Assembly (NCBI RefSeq): GCF_001536285.1
Contig: NZ_FAOZ01000010.1
Span: 169,674-233,673, forward strand
DNA length: 64,000 bases
Direction: 5' to 3'
Source: Parafrankia irregularis
GTDB lineage: Bacteria > Actinomycetota > Actinomycetes > Frankiales > Frankiaceae
This document shows positions 1 through 8,502 of the stretch, piece after piece. A model generated the notes under the pieces. That model made no database searches. It had not been told where the DNA came from and was given only the letters and a program-made list of their open reading frames with translations. Positions within the stretch are counted from its first letter, which is position 1. Each line of letters opens with the position of its first letter. A program made the translations under genes and the position numbers.

Positions 1-1
1 C

Positions 2-1633
2 GCGTTCATCAACGGTGAGGCGGCTACGTCAGGTGCGGAGGCAATCGGCCTGCTGGCCGCACTGGTGGTCCTGCTCCTGGCCTTCGGCACGATCGTGGCC
101 GCGCTGATCCCGGTCGCGCTCGCGCTGATCACGGTGGCCGTGGGGCTGGGGAGCGTGCTGCTGCTGGCGAACGTCCTGGAGGTCTCCTCCGCGGCGCCGA
201 CGATCGGCGCGATGATCGGTCTTGGCGTCGGCATCGACTACGCCCTGTTCATCGTGGCCCGCTATCGGGAGAACCGTGGCGCCGGCCAGGACAACGCCGC
301 CGCGCTCTCCGCGGCGATGGCGACCTCAGGCACCGCCGTCGTGCTGGCCGGTGGGACGGTCGTCGCCGCGATGGCGGCCCTCGCACTGACCGGTCTGGGC
401 TTCCTGACCTCGGTCGGTCTGAGCACGGCGCTGGTGGTGGTTTGCGCGGTAGCGAGTGCGCTGACCCTGCTGCCAGCGATGCTTTCGTTGCTCGGTGACC
501 GGGTCGACGCGGGTCGAGTCCCGGGCCGCCGCCTCCACTCGCTGCCTGAGAGCACCGTGTGGTGGCGCTTCGCTCACCGGGTCGCCCGCCGGCCGTGGCC
601 GTTTCTGATCCTCTCGGTAACCGTGCTGCTCGTGCTGGCCGCCCCCGCACTGCGCCTGCAGACGGGCTTCCCGGACGCAGGTGATGACTCGCCCAGCAGC
701 AGTTCCGCCCGCCGGGCCTACGATCTGCTCGCCGAAGGCTTCGGTCCGGGCGTCAACGCACCGTTACTGCTGGTCGCCGACCTGCGCAGCCCAGGTGTGG
801 ATCGTGGCGCACTCACCGCGCTGTCCGATCGGGTCGAAGCCGACCCCGGCATCGCGGAGGTCGGTGATCCCCGGTTCTCACCCGACGGCGACACGGCTGT
901 GCTGTCGATGCTGCCCACCACTGCACCCGCGGACGACGCGACCTCGGAGACACTCGCCCGCGTCCGTGATCTCGTCCCGGGCAACGTCGCGGTCGCGGGC
1001 CTGACCGCGATGACCGACGACCTCGACCGGCAGCTGAGCGACACTCTTCCGATCTTCATCGCGGCGATTCTGGCGGCGTCGTTCCTTCTGCTGATGGTGA
1101 TGTTCCGTTCCATCGCGGTGCCACTGAAGGCCGTCGCGTTGAACCTGCTGTCGATCGGTGGCGCGTACGGCGTCGTCGTCGCCGTGTTCCAGTGGGGGTG
1201 GTTCGGGAGTGTGTTCGGCCTGGAGGAGACCTACCAGATCGCCTCTCCACTGCCGACGATCTTCTTCGCGGTGCTCTTCGGCCTCTCCGTCGACTACGAG
1301 GTGTTCCTCCTCTCCCGGATCCGCGAGGAGTACGACGCCAGCGGCGACAACGTCGAGTCAGTCGCCCGGGGCCTGGCCGGCACCGGGCGCGTGATCACCT
1401 CGGCCGCCCTGATCATGACGGTGGTGTTCCTGGGTTTCGTCGCCGACCCGTCGCCGTTGGTGCGGATGCTGGGCCTCGGGCTGGCGACGGCGATCGTGCT
1501 CGACGCGACGATCGTCCGCATGATCCTGGTCCCCGCGATCATGACGTTGCTGGGCAGGGCGAACTGGTGGCTGCCCCGCTGGGGTGGCCACCGGGCCCCG
1601 CGCCCGCGCGCCGGCGTCGTCGAACACGGCTGA
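2..1633 (+). CDS. MMPL/RND-family exporter, 5' end cut by window
   Basis: The reading frame is open to the first base of the window, so the N-terminus lies outside. The visible ~543 codons hold the C-terminal part of an MMPL-type RND transporter of the cytoplasmic membrane. They contain the repeat motif GVGIDYALFIVARYREN near codon 75 and its second-half counterpart GLSVDYEVFLLSRIREE near codon 425, each within a cluster of hydrophobic helices, with an extracytoplasmic loop between. MMPL proteins are usually 700-750 residues in this clade, so roughly 200 residues are missing. Members export lipids or drugs by proton motive force; the substrate here cannot be told. The gene ends in a strong hairpin and is convergent with the next gene. 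Confidence 0.9.
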   Translation, partial: AFINGEAATSGAEAIGLLAALVVLLLAFGTIVAALIPVALALITVAVGLGSVLLLANVLEVSSAAPTIGAMIGLGVGIDYALFIVARYRENRGAGQDNAAALSAAMATSGTAVVLAGGTVVAAMAALALTGLGFLTSVGLSTALVVVCAVASALTLLPAMLSLLGDRVDAGRVPGRRLHSLPESTVWWRFAHRVARRPWPFLILSVTVLLVLAAPALRLQTGFPDAGDDSPSSSSARRAYDLLAEGFGPGVNAPLLLVADLRSPGVDRGALTALSDRVEADPGIAEVGDPRFSPDGDTAVLSMLPTTAPADDATSETLARVRDLVPGNVAVAGLTAMTDDLDRQLSDTLPIFIAAILAASFLLLMVMFRSIAVPLKAVALNLLSIGGAYGVVVAVFQWGWFGSVFGLEETYQIASPLPTIFFAVLFGLSVDYEVFLLSRIREEYDASGDNVESVARGLAGTGRVITSAALIMTVVFLGFVADPSPLVRMLGLGLATAIVLDATIVRMILVPAIMTLLGRANWWLPRWGGHRAPRPRAGVVEHG

Positions 1634-1637
1634 ACAG

Positions 1638-1678
1638 CCCTGCCCGGCCTTCGTGTTGTCTCCGAAGGCCGGGCAGGG
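1638..1678. terminator. bidirectional hairpin terminator
   Basis: A 16-bp perfect inverted repeat (1638-1653 and 1663-1678) with a 9-nt loop sits five bases after the MMPL stop codon, between two convergent genes. There is no T-tract, as is common for actinomycete hairpin terminators. Confidence 0.75.
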
Positions 1679-1719
1679 GTTCGCGTCCGGTCAGCTGGCG
1701 GGCTTGCAGGAGTCGTATC

Positions 1720-3000
1720 TCACTGGGCCGGCAGCACGCTCCCGCAGAGCCTGCGGTCCACCACGTCGAACGAGTTGCCGGCGTCGTTGACGCGGACGAA
1801 GGCCAGACAGTTCTGCGGTTGGCTGCGGCGACCGCTGATGTCCGTGGGCTGGATCAGCCCGCCCGCGTCGTAGTCGCGCATACTGTCGAGCGCCCTGATC
1901 ACGCTCTCCCGGTCGGGGCACTCCCCCGCGGCCGCCACCGCGCGCAGCAGCATGTCCGTCTCGATGTAGGAACGGATCGTGAACTCCTGTTCCGGGTTCC
2001 CCACCTGCGGGGCGTAGTGGGCGATCGCGGCCGCGTACTGCTCCGCGGCGGGCCCACCCAGCTCCAGCGGCGTCACATAGCTCATGATCGACACCCCGGC
2101 CAGCGCTGGACCGTACCGGCCGAGCAGGTTCGCGTTGTAGCCGGGGACGGAGAGCGTCGCGCGCAGCGTCGCGCCGGCATTGCGCAGGGCGTTGAGAATG
2201 CCGGCGAGCACCGGCGGGTCGATGATGCTGACAAGGACGTCGGCGTCGGTGGCGGCGAAGGCCTCGGCGACCCGTTGCGGGCTCTGTGATGCCTCGGCGA
2301 ACTGCACGATGCCCGCCGGAACGACACCGGCCGCCCGTAGGCCGAGCGAAATCCGGTCGGCATAGATGGCCGTCGACGCGACGTTCTCCGGGATGACGAT
2401 CAGCGCCCGGGTGCCCCCGTTGTTTCTGAGGTACCGCCCCCAGGTGTCGACGGAGCCACTCATGTTGGCGAACACGAACATGTTCTCGTACTGGGACCAG
2501 ACCGGCTCGGTGCCCGCACCTGTCACCGGGACGCCCCGCTCGGCCAGATAGGCCGCGGAGCCGCTCATCGTGAAGCTGGTCGCGACGAGCCCCGCGATAC
2601 TGACATCCTCGACGAGCTCGCCGACGACACGGCGGTTCGTCTCCGTCGACATCTGGTCGTCGCGCCATTCGTAACTGACTTCGCGGCCGTTGATGCCACC
2701 CTGTTCGTTGGCCAGCCCGACCCGCGCCTCCACCCCGCCGCGCGCCGCGGAGAACGCACCGGCATCCGTGCCCGTGTCGGGGTAGACGAAGCCGATCTTC
2801 ACCTGGTCCGCGGTGACTCCCGGAGCGACGCAGCTCTCGGCGGCCGGTGCACCGCTGCTCCCCGAACAGGCGGACGTCGTCGCGAGAAGCAGCGGAAGGG
2901 TGACCGCCACGGCGCACCGGCCGGCCAGAGCGCGCACAGGTCCCCCGCCACGCCGCCGCCGAGTCGCGGCACCGGAGCCGGCTCGCGATCCATTTCGCAT
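1720..3000 (-). CDS. branched-chain amino acid-type ABC substrate-binding lipoprotein (orphan)
   Basis: Type I periplasmic-binding protein (Peripla_BP_6/LivJ-like) of about 426 residues. From the ATG at 3000 a basic n-region and hydrophobic stretch lead to a lipobox ending in Cys45 (TSAC), so a membrane-anchored lipoprotein is expected. The mature start SCVAPGVTADQVKIGFVYPDTG and the segment NEQGGINGREVSYEWRDDQ are typical of this family. An in-frame ATG at 3018 is an alternative start; no convincing ribosome site favours either, and an AT-rich segment at about 3029-3065 may hold the promoter. No permease or ATPase gene is adjacent, so it is an orphan binding protein. It resembles the product at 28725-29945 (same N-terminal signature and GG-INGR/VNGR segment), indicating paralogy. 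Confidence 0.88.
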   Translation of the reverse strand: MRNGSRAGSGAATRRRRGGGPVRALAGRCAVAVTLPLLLATTSACSGSSGAPAAESCVAPGVTADQVKIGFVYPDTGTDAGAFSAARGGVEARVGLANEQGGINGREVSYEWRDDQMSTETNRRVVGELVEDVSIAGLVATSFTMSGSAAYLAERGVPVTGAGTEPVWSQYENMFVFANMSGSVDTWGRYLRNNGGTRALIVIPENVASTAIYADRISLGLRAAGVVPAGIVQFAEASQSPQRVAEAFAATDADVLVSIIDPPVLAGILNALRNAGATLRATLSVPGYNANLLGRYGPALAGVSIMSYVTPLELGGPAAEQYAAAIAHYAPQVGNPEQEFTIRSYIETDMLLRAVAAAGECPDRESVIRALDSMRDYDAGGLIQPTDISGRRSQPQNCLAFVRVNDAGNSFDVVDRRLCGSVLPAQ

Positions 3001-3389
3001 GGACGAATCGCCGCGCATTGATGGCGAGTCTGTTAATCTAAGGTTGTCGTTTTGTACTGATAGCCTCCCGGACGCTGGACGGACCTGTGACGACGGCGGG
3101 ATCTGTGGGGGCGGCAGGATCTGCGGCAACGTGAGGTTCCTCTCGATTCGGGCACGCCGAAGTCGCGCACTCGGCAGCATTCAGCAGACCGAGCCCAGTT
3201 CTCCACGCACCCCGGAACGCCGGATTTTACTGATTACCGAATCACCGAATTGACTATCAGAAACAAACGGGACCACACCGGCACGCGCACCCGGACCGTC
3301 ACCCTCGGCAAACATGCCCACGGAAACCCTGTCGCCGATCGCCGGATCGCCGGATCGCCGGGCAGGAAACCCAAAGCATGGGCGACCAA

Positions 3390-3417
3390 ACTCGGCAAAT
3401 CGGATTATTTGCCGAGT
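3390..3417. promoter_or_regulatory. inverted repeat, operator candidate
   Basis: Perfect 11-bp arms (ACTCGGCAAAT and its complement) separated by 6 bases, about 220 bp upstream of the SGNH hydrolase start. The arms are AT-richer than the surroundings and there is no T-run, so a protein-binding site is as likely as a terminator. Confidence 0.45.
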
Positions 3418-3515
3418 CGCGCGACATTCGGCCACGCTCCGCGCAAGGTCGCCTGCCTGGGCCGGACGACCAGCCCACACCGAGCCGGGACAGTGCACGC
3501 CGCGCGGCCGACTGG

Positions 3516-3539
3516 CACCTTCGGGTGAACCCGAAGGTG
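3516..3539. promoter_or_regulatory. inverted repeat, 11-bp arms with 2-nt spacer
   Basis: Arms CACCTTCGGGT and ACCCGAAGGTG are perfectly complementary and separated by GA. It lies 100 bp before the SGNH hydrolase start. The compact near-perfect dyad suggests a dimeric regulator site. Confidence 0.45.
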
Positions 3540-3638
3540 TTGCCGCCCGCCGGATGCCCGACGGCCGGCCAGCGAAGGCGCCTCAGTGCCAGGATCAGCG
3601 ACGTCCCTCCCGATTCGGCGAAAAGCGGTGAGACGAGC

Positions 3639-4769
3639 GTGGGCAGACACCGCCGCGTCCAGCCCAGCCCCGGCGCGCGGTTGCGGCAGCCGATCCGCAG
3701 GGCGGCCGGGGTGGCAGGCACGACGATCGTGCTCACCGGCACCGTGACCCTGGCCGGAACGGTTGTGACCAGCCCGGCGGCCGTGGCCGCCGCGCAGACC
3801 CGGGTGATGATCCTGGGTGACTCGGTCACCCACCAGACCGCCGGGGACTACACCTGGCGTTACCGGCTCGCCCAGCACCTGAGCCTCAGCGCGCCCGGCG
3901 CCGTCGACTTCGTCGGGGACCGCATCGACGTCTGGGACAACACCGCCAACACGGCCGGCTCGAACGACTACGTCGACGCCTGGTTCGACCGCGACCACCA
4001 CTCCATCTGGGGCGACGCCACGCGGACCGAGCGCGACGCGGTCGAGGGCCTGCTGCGAGCGACCCCCGCCGACGTGCTCATCGTGGCGCTCGGCGCAAAT
4101 GACCTCACCTACTTCTCGACCCCGCAGCAGGCCGCCGACGACATGCTGGCGCTGATCAACAACGCCCGCCGGGTGAACCCCGACATCGACGTCGTCGTCG
4201 CCCAGGTCCTCGACCGCACGGACTACACCGGCGGTCGGAACCTGCAGCCCCAGGCCACCGCCTACAACACCCTGCTCGACCAGCAGCTCGGCAACTGGCA
4301 GACCGCGACGTCCAAGGTGGTCGTCGCGCGGGACTACGCCGACTGGAACCCCTACCAGCACACCTGGGACGGGTCGCATCCGAACCCGACCGGCGACTTC
4401 GTCATCGCCCGCGGGGTCGCGAACGCCCTGGCACAGCTCGGGATCGGCACGGCCTTCGGCCCGCTGTACGGCACCGTGCCCTGGCCCGGCACCGGCCGCG
4501 CGGTCACCGCCGTCGGGAAGCCCGGCCAGCACACGCTGACCTGGGCGGCGACGCCCGGCGCGTCCGCCTACCTCGTCGAGCAGCGGGTGCTCTCCTACGG
4601 TGAGCAGACGTTCTACCGCCTGCCGTACCCGCTGGCGGCGAAGCCCGGGACGAACACGTGGACGACCGGCACCCTGCCAGCCGGGCTGAGGAGCGAGTAC
4701 CGGATCGTCCCGGTCAAGGGCAGCATGATCGGCCAGGCCGGCCCGTCGGGCACCGCCACCGCGCAGTAG
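3639..4769 (+). CDS. secreted SGNH/GDSL hydrolase with C-terminal FN3-like domain
   Basis: Starting at GTG 3639 the product has 376 residues. A positively charged N-terminus and a hydrophobic segment ending near AAVAAAQ form a signal peptide, so the enzyme is exported. SGNH blocks are visible: block I ILGDS with nucleophile Ser62, block III ALGAND, and block V DGSHPN with Asp244 and His247 completing the triad. Residues after about 290 (GKPGQHTLTWAATPGASAYLVEQ) look like a fibronectin-III-like accessory domain. The family cleaves esters of lipids or carbohydrates; substrate not predictable. The open frame extends back to 3378, but that part is low-complexity and lacks a signal-like start, and GTG 3639 has a weak GGTGAG upstream. 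Confidence 0.82.
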   Translation: MGRHRRVQPSPGARLRQPIRRAAGVAGTTIVLTGTVTLAGTVVTSPAAVAAAQTRVMILGDSVTHQTAGDYTWRYRLAQHLSLSAPGAVDFVGDRIDVWDNTANTAGSNDYVDAWFDRDHHSIWGDATRTERDAVEGLLRATPADVLIVALGANDLTYFSTPQQAADDMLALINNARRVNPDIDVVVAQVLDRTDYTGGRNLQPQATAYNTLLDQQLGNWQTATSKVVVARDYADWNPYQHTWDGSHPNPTGDFVIARGVANALAQLGIGTAFGPLYGTVPWPGTGRAVTAVGKPGQHTLTWAATPGASAYLVEQRVLSYGEQTFYRLPYPLAAKPGTNTWTTGTLPAGLRSEYRIVPVKGSMIGQAGPSGTATAQ

Positions 4770-5097
4770 CGGCGCGACCGCCCGACAGTCTCGGCTGGAC
4801 GCCGAACGGCCCGGCACTGCTCACGGACATCGCCGCGGGCGCCTGTGCGCCGGCCAGCTGACGACACGCCCTCACCGTGTGCACGTGACATGACCAGCCG
4901 TGGCCAGATCCAGGCACCGCACCCGGCGCAAGGGCAAGTACGGACAGGAACTGGTCAGCAATGAATACGTTCGGTGCACCTCGCGGCACCCGGGTCCGCG
5001 CGCGCGGGTCTCGTACGATGTCACGGCTCGCCAAGCGACGGGTATCAGCCGGGCCGGGGTCGGTCCCGCTCCGAAGATCTTGTGGAGGTGGGCCACC
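4770..5097. other. 328-bp intergenic region
   Basis: No gene, repeat or strong terminator seen. It must contain the promoter of the oxidoreductase/purU pair; TACGAT at about 5014-5019 is a possible -10 element but no matching -35 is evident. Confidence 0.4.
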
Positions 5098-7431
5098 GTG
5101 GCACGCGGACCGGTGAGCGCGGATCCGGGCGACGAGCAGCTGTCGGTACGCGGCCCGGCGGCGTCGGCCGCGGGGCTGCCCGCCGTCTCCCACGCGCTGG
5201 GGCAGGCCTGGAGCCAGATGGGCGTCCGGCGGACGGTGACCACCCTGCGGCTGCTCAACCAGACGTCCGGCTTCGACTGCCCGGGCTGCGCCTGGCCGGA
5301 CCCGGACCACGAGCGCCGCCACCTGGCCGAGTTCTGCGAGAACGGCGCGAAGGCGGTGGCCGAGGAGGCCACGCTTCGGCGGCTGACACCGGAGTTCTTC
5401 GCCACCCACTCGCTGACGGATCTCGCCGGCCGGTCGGGCTACTGGCTGGGCCAGCAGGGCCGCCTGACCGAGCCGATGTTCCGGCCGGCCGGTAGCGACC
5501 ACTACCAGCCGATCGGCTGGGACGAGGCGTTCGGGATCATCGCCGCCGAGCTGAACGGGCTGGCGAGCCCGGACGAGGCCGCCTTCTACACCTCCGGTCG
5601 GACCAGCAACGAGGCCGCTTTCGCGTACCAGCTGTTCGTCCGCGCGTTCGGAACGAACAACCTGCCGGACTGCTCGAACATGTGCCACGAGTCGTCCGGG
5701 GCCGCCCTCGTCGAGACGATCGGGATCGGCAAGGGCAGCGTCACCCTGGACGACCTGGAAACAGCCGACCTGGTGCTCGTCGTCGGGCAGAATCCCGGGA
5801 CGAACCATCCGCGGATGCTGACCTCGCTGGAGAAGGTCAAACGGAACGGCGGCAGCATCGTCGCGGTGAACCCGCTGCCGGAGCCGTCGCTGCTGCGCTT
5901 CCGCAACCCGCAGCGGCCCGCCGGCGTCCTCGGCCGTGGCACCACCCTCGCCGACCAGTTCCTGCAGATCCGGCTGAACGGCGACCTGGCCCTGTTCCAG
6001 GCGGTGTCCCGCCGCCTGCTGGACGCGGAGGACGCGAACCCGGGCACCGTGCTCGACCACGACTTCCTCCGCGTGCACACCACCGGTTTCGAGGCCTTCG
6101 CGGCGCACCTGCGCACCCTGTCCGACGACGAGGTACGGGCGGCCACCGGCCTGACCGACGCCGAGATCGACGAGCTGACCCGCCGGGTGCTGGCCGCCGA
6201 GCGGATCGTCGTGTGCTGGGCGATGGGCCTGACCCAGCACGCGAACTCGGTCGCCACCATCCGCGAGGTCGTCAACTTCCTGCTGCTGCGCGGCAACATC
6301 GGCCGGCCCGGCGCCGGGGTGTGCCCGGTGCGCGGGCACAGCAACGTGCAGGGCGACCGCACCATGGGCATCTGGGAGAAGATGCCGGACGCCTTCCTCG
6401 ACGCGCTGGGTACCGAGTTCGCGTTCACCCCGCCCCGTCGGCACGGCTACGACGTCGTCGACACGATCCGCGCGATGCGCGACGGCCGGGTCGGGGTCTT
6501 CGTCGGGATGGGCGGCAACTTCGTGGCCGCCGCACCCGACACCGCCGTCAGCGAGGCGGCGCTGCGCGGCTGCCGGCTCACCGTGCAGATCTCCACCAAG
6601 CTCAACCGGTCACATGTGGTCACCGGCGAGCAGGCCCTCATCCTGCCCACACTCGGCCGCACCGAGCTGGACGTCCAACCGGCCGGCCCGCAGTTCGTCA
6701 CGGTCGAGGACTCCATGGGCGAGGTGCACGCCTCCCGTGGCACGCTCACGCCGGCCGGGCCGGCACTGCGTTCCGAGGTCGCGATCGTCTGTGGGCTCGC
6801 CGCCGCCACCCTCGGGCCCACCACGCCTGTGGACTGGGCCGGCCTGGCCGCCGACTACCGGCGCATCCGTGGCCACATCGAGGCCGTGATCCCCGGGTTC
6901 GCCGACTACGAGCGGCGGGTGGCCGAGCCCGGCGGGTTCCGGCTGCCCCACCCGCCGCGGGACGGCCGGCGTTTCCCGACGCCGTCCGGTCGTGCGGTGC
7001 TGACGGTGAACGCGCTGGAGGTGCTGCGCCCACCGCCCGGTCACCTGCTGCTGCAGACGATCCGCTCGCACGACCAGTACAACACCACCATCTACGGGCT
7101 CGACGACCGCTACCGCGGTGTCCGCCAGGGCCGGCGGGTCGTCTTCGTCCACGCCGACGACCTCACCGCCGCCGGGCTGTCCGACGGACGCCGGGTGGAC
7201 ATCGTCAGTGTCTGGGCGGACGGCGTCGAACGCCGCGCCGAGGACTTCCGCCTCGTCGCCTACCCCACCGCCCGCGGCTGCGTCGCCGCCTACTTCCCCG
7301 AGACCAACGTTCTGGTGCCCCTGGACAGCACCGCGCGGCGCAGCAACACCCCCACCTCGAAATCCCTGGTCGTCCGGCTGGAGCCACGGCAGCCACGGCC
7401 GGCCCCGGCGCAGGATCCGGGGGCCTCGTGA
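5098..7431 (+). CDS. FdhF/YdeP-family molybdopterin oxidoreductase (formate dehydrogenase-like)
   Basis: The GTG at 5098 is chosen because GGAGGTG at 5084-5090 is well spaced; the open frame upstream is noncoding-like. The 777-residue product matches the FdhF/YdeP alpha subunit family in length and signatures. CPGCAWPD (Cys61, Cys64) and a following CENG Cys are the usual iron-sulfur ligands of this subfamily. The segment YTSGRTSNEAAF is followed by NMCHESS, where Cys196-His occupies the place of the Sec/Cys-His pair of FdhF, and later by the PVRGHSNVQGDRT cofactor-binding region and a C-terminal molydopterin dinucleotide-binding domain. Family members oxidise formate or an unknown substrate. 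Its stop overlaps the purU start by four bases, so formate made by PurU is a plausible substrate. Confidence 0.9.
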   Translation: MARGPVSADPGDEQLSVRGPAASAAGLPAVSHALGQAWSQMGVRRTVTTLRLLNQTSGFDCPGCAWPDPDHERRHLAEFCENGAKAVAEEATLRRLTPEFFATHSLTDLAGRSGYWLGQQGRLTEPMFRPAGSDHYQPIGWDEAFGIIAAELNGLASPDEAAFYTSGRTSNEAAFAYQLFVRAFGTNNLPDCSNMCHESSGAALVETIGIGKGSVTLDDLETADLVLVVGQNPGTNHPRMLTSLEKVKRNGGSIVAVNPLPEPSLLRFRNPQRPAGVLGRGTTLADQFLQIRLNGDLALFQAVSRRLLDAEDANPGTVLDHDFLRVHTTGFEAFAAHLRTLSDDEVRAATGLTDAEIDELTRRVLAAERIVVCWAMGLTQHANSVATIREVVNFLLLRGNIGRPGAGVCPVRGHSNVQGDRTMGIWEKMPDAFLDALGTEFAFTPPRRHGYDVVDTIRAMRDGRVGVFVGMGGNFVAAAPDTAVSEAALRGCRLTVQISTKLNRSHVVTGEQALILPTLGRTELDVQPAGPQFVTVEDSMGEVHASRGTLTPAGPALRSEVAIVCGLAAATLGPTTPVDWAGLAADYRRIRGHIEAVIPGFADYERRVAEPGGFRLPHPPRDGRRFPTPSGRAVLTVNALEVLRPPPGHLLLQTIRSHDQYNTTIYGLDDRYRGVRQGRRVVFVHADDLTAAGLSDGRRVDIVSVWADGVERRAEDFRLVAYPTARGCVAAYFPETNVLVPLDSTARRSNTPTSKSLVVRLEPRQPRPAPAQDPGAS

Positions 7432-8300
7432 CCGCGCCCGCCGGCGCCCAGCACGGGGTGCTGCTGCTGTCCTGCCCGGACACGCCGGGCATCGTGCACG
7501 CCGTCGCCGAGCTGTTGCTGCACGAGAAGTGCACGATCGTGGCGAGCCACCAGTTCGGCAGCGCCGCCACCCGCACCTTCTACCTGCGGGTCGAGTTCGC
7601 CCACATCGACGGTTCCCGGCTCGACCTCGACGAGCTGCGGGCGCGGATCGCACCGCTGGGCGCCCGGTTCGGGATGACCTGGCGGCTGGCCGACACCGCG
7701 CATCGCACCCGCACGGTCATCATGGTCAGCAGGTTCGCGCACTGCCTCAACGACCTGCTGTTCCGGACGTCGATCGGCGAGCTGAACCTCGACGTCGTCG
7801 CGGTCGTGTCCAACCACCCCGATCTCGGCGGCATCGCCCGCCATTTCGACGCCCCGTTCCGGCACCTCCCGGTCACCCCCGCCACCAGGGCCGAGGCGGA
7901 GGCCGACCTGCTCGACCTCGTCCGCGCCGAGCAGGTCGACCTGGTCGTGCTGGCCCGCTACATGCAGATCCTCTCCCCGCGCCTGTGCGAGCAGCTCGCC
8001 GGCCGGGCGATCAACATCCACCACTCGATGCTGCCGAGCTTCAAGGGCGCGAAGCCCTACCACCAGGCCTACGCCCGCGGGGTGAAGTTCATCGGAGCGA
8101 CCGCCCACTACGTGACCGAGGACCTCGACGAGGGCCCGATCATCGAGCAGGAGCTCATCCGGGTCGACCACACCCTCGACCCGGACCAGCTCGCCGCCCG
8201 CGGCCGCGAGGCGGAGACCCGGGCGCTGGCCCGCGCCGTGCGCTGGCACACCGAGAACCGCATCATCCTCAGCGACGGGAAGACCGTCATCCTGCACTGA
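7428..8300 (+). CDS. purU: formyltetrahydrofolate deformylase
   Basis: PurU hydrolyses 10-formyl-THF to THF and formate. The 290-residue protein has an N-terminal ACT-like domain (LLLSCPDTPGIVHAVAELL, residues ~10-90) and a C-terminal formyltransferase-fold domain from about residue 95. The catalytic region INIHHSMLPSFKGAKPY and the later GATAHYVTEDLDEGPII carry the expected Asn-His-Asp set. The GTG start overlaps the preceding stop as GTGA, indicating translational coupling with the molybdopterin oxidoreductase. The pair could recycle THF while disposing of the formate as CO2. A small GC hairpin follows at 8315. Confidence 0.95.
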   Translation: MTAPAGAQHGVLLLSCPDTPGIVHAVAELLLHEKCTIVASHQFGSAATRTFYLRVEFAHIDGSRLDLDELRARIAPLGARFGMTWRLADTAHRTRTVIMVSRFAHCLNDLLFRTSIGELNLDVVAVVSNHPDLGGIARHFDAPFRHLPVTPATRAEAEADLLDLVRAEQVDLVVLARYMQILSPRLCEQLAGRAINIHHSMLPSFKGAKPYHQAYARGVKFIGATAHYVTEDLDEGPIIEQELIRVDHTLDPDQLAARGREAETRALARAVRWHTENRIILSDGKTVILH

Positions 8301-8314
8301 GCCCGGCACCCGCA

Positions 8315-8331
8315 CCGGGCGCGGCGCCCGG
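8315..8331 (+). terminator. short GC hairpin after purU
   Basis: CCGGGC and GCCCGG arms surround a short GC loop 15 bases after the purU stop. There is no T-tract; moderate evidence only. Confidence 0.4.
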
Positions 8332-8502
8332 CTGGCGACGACACCCGCGGTCGGGGGCACACCTTGGTGCCATCGACCGACGATGACCTATACGCATCGT
8401 GACCACGCTCCTACCGTCAAGACATCCGTACTCACCGGTAGAACCCTGCGGTAACACCCGCCGGTAACCGTGCGGAGGCCTGTTCCGACGGCAGGAGAGA
8501 TC

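Larger units (their letters stand above)
3019..3638. other. 620-bp divergent intergenic region with two palindromes
   Basis: No plausible gene. The region separates the divergent solute-binding protein and SGNH hydrolase genes. It holds GATCGCCG-type direct repeats near 3339-3363 and two clear inverted repeats annotated separately (3390-3417 and 3516-3539). The AT-rich part at 3029-3065 is the best promoter candidate for the leftward gene. Confidence 0.6.

Noticed and set aside
5682..7427. Long plus-strand frame overlapping the oxidoreductase and continuing into purU
   Set aside because: Only the part from 7428 has family motifs; the upstream portion is an Arg/Ala/Gly-rich shadow of the other frame.
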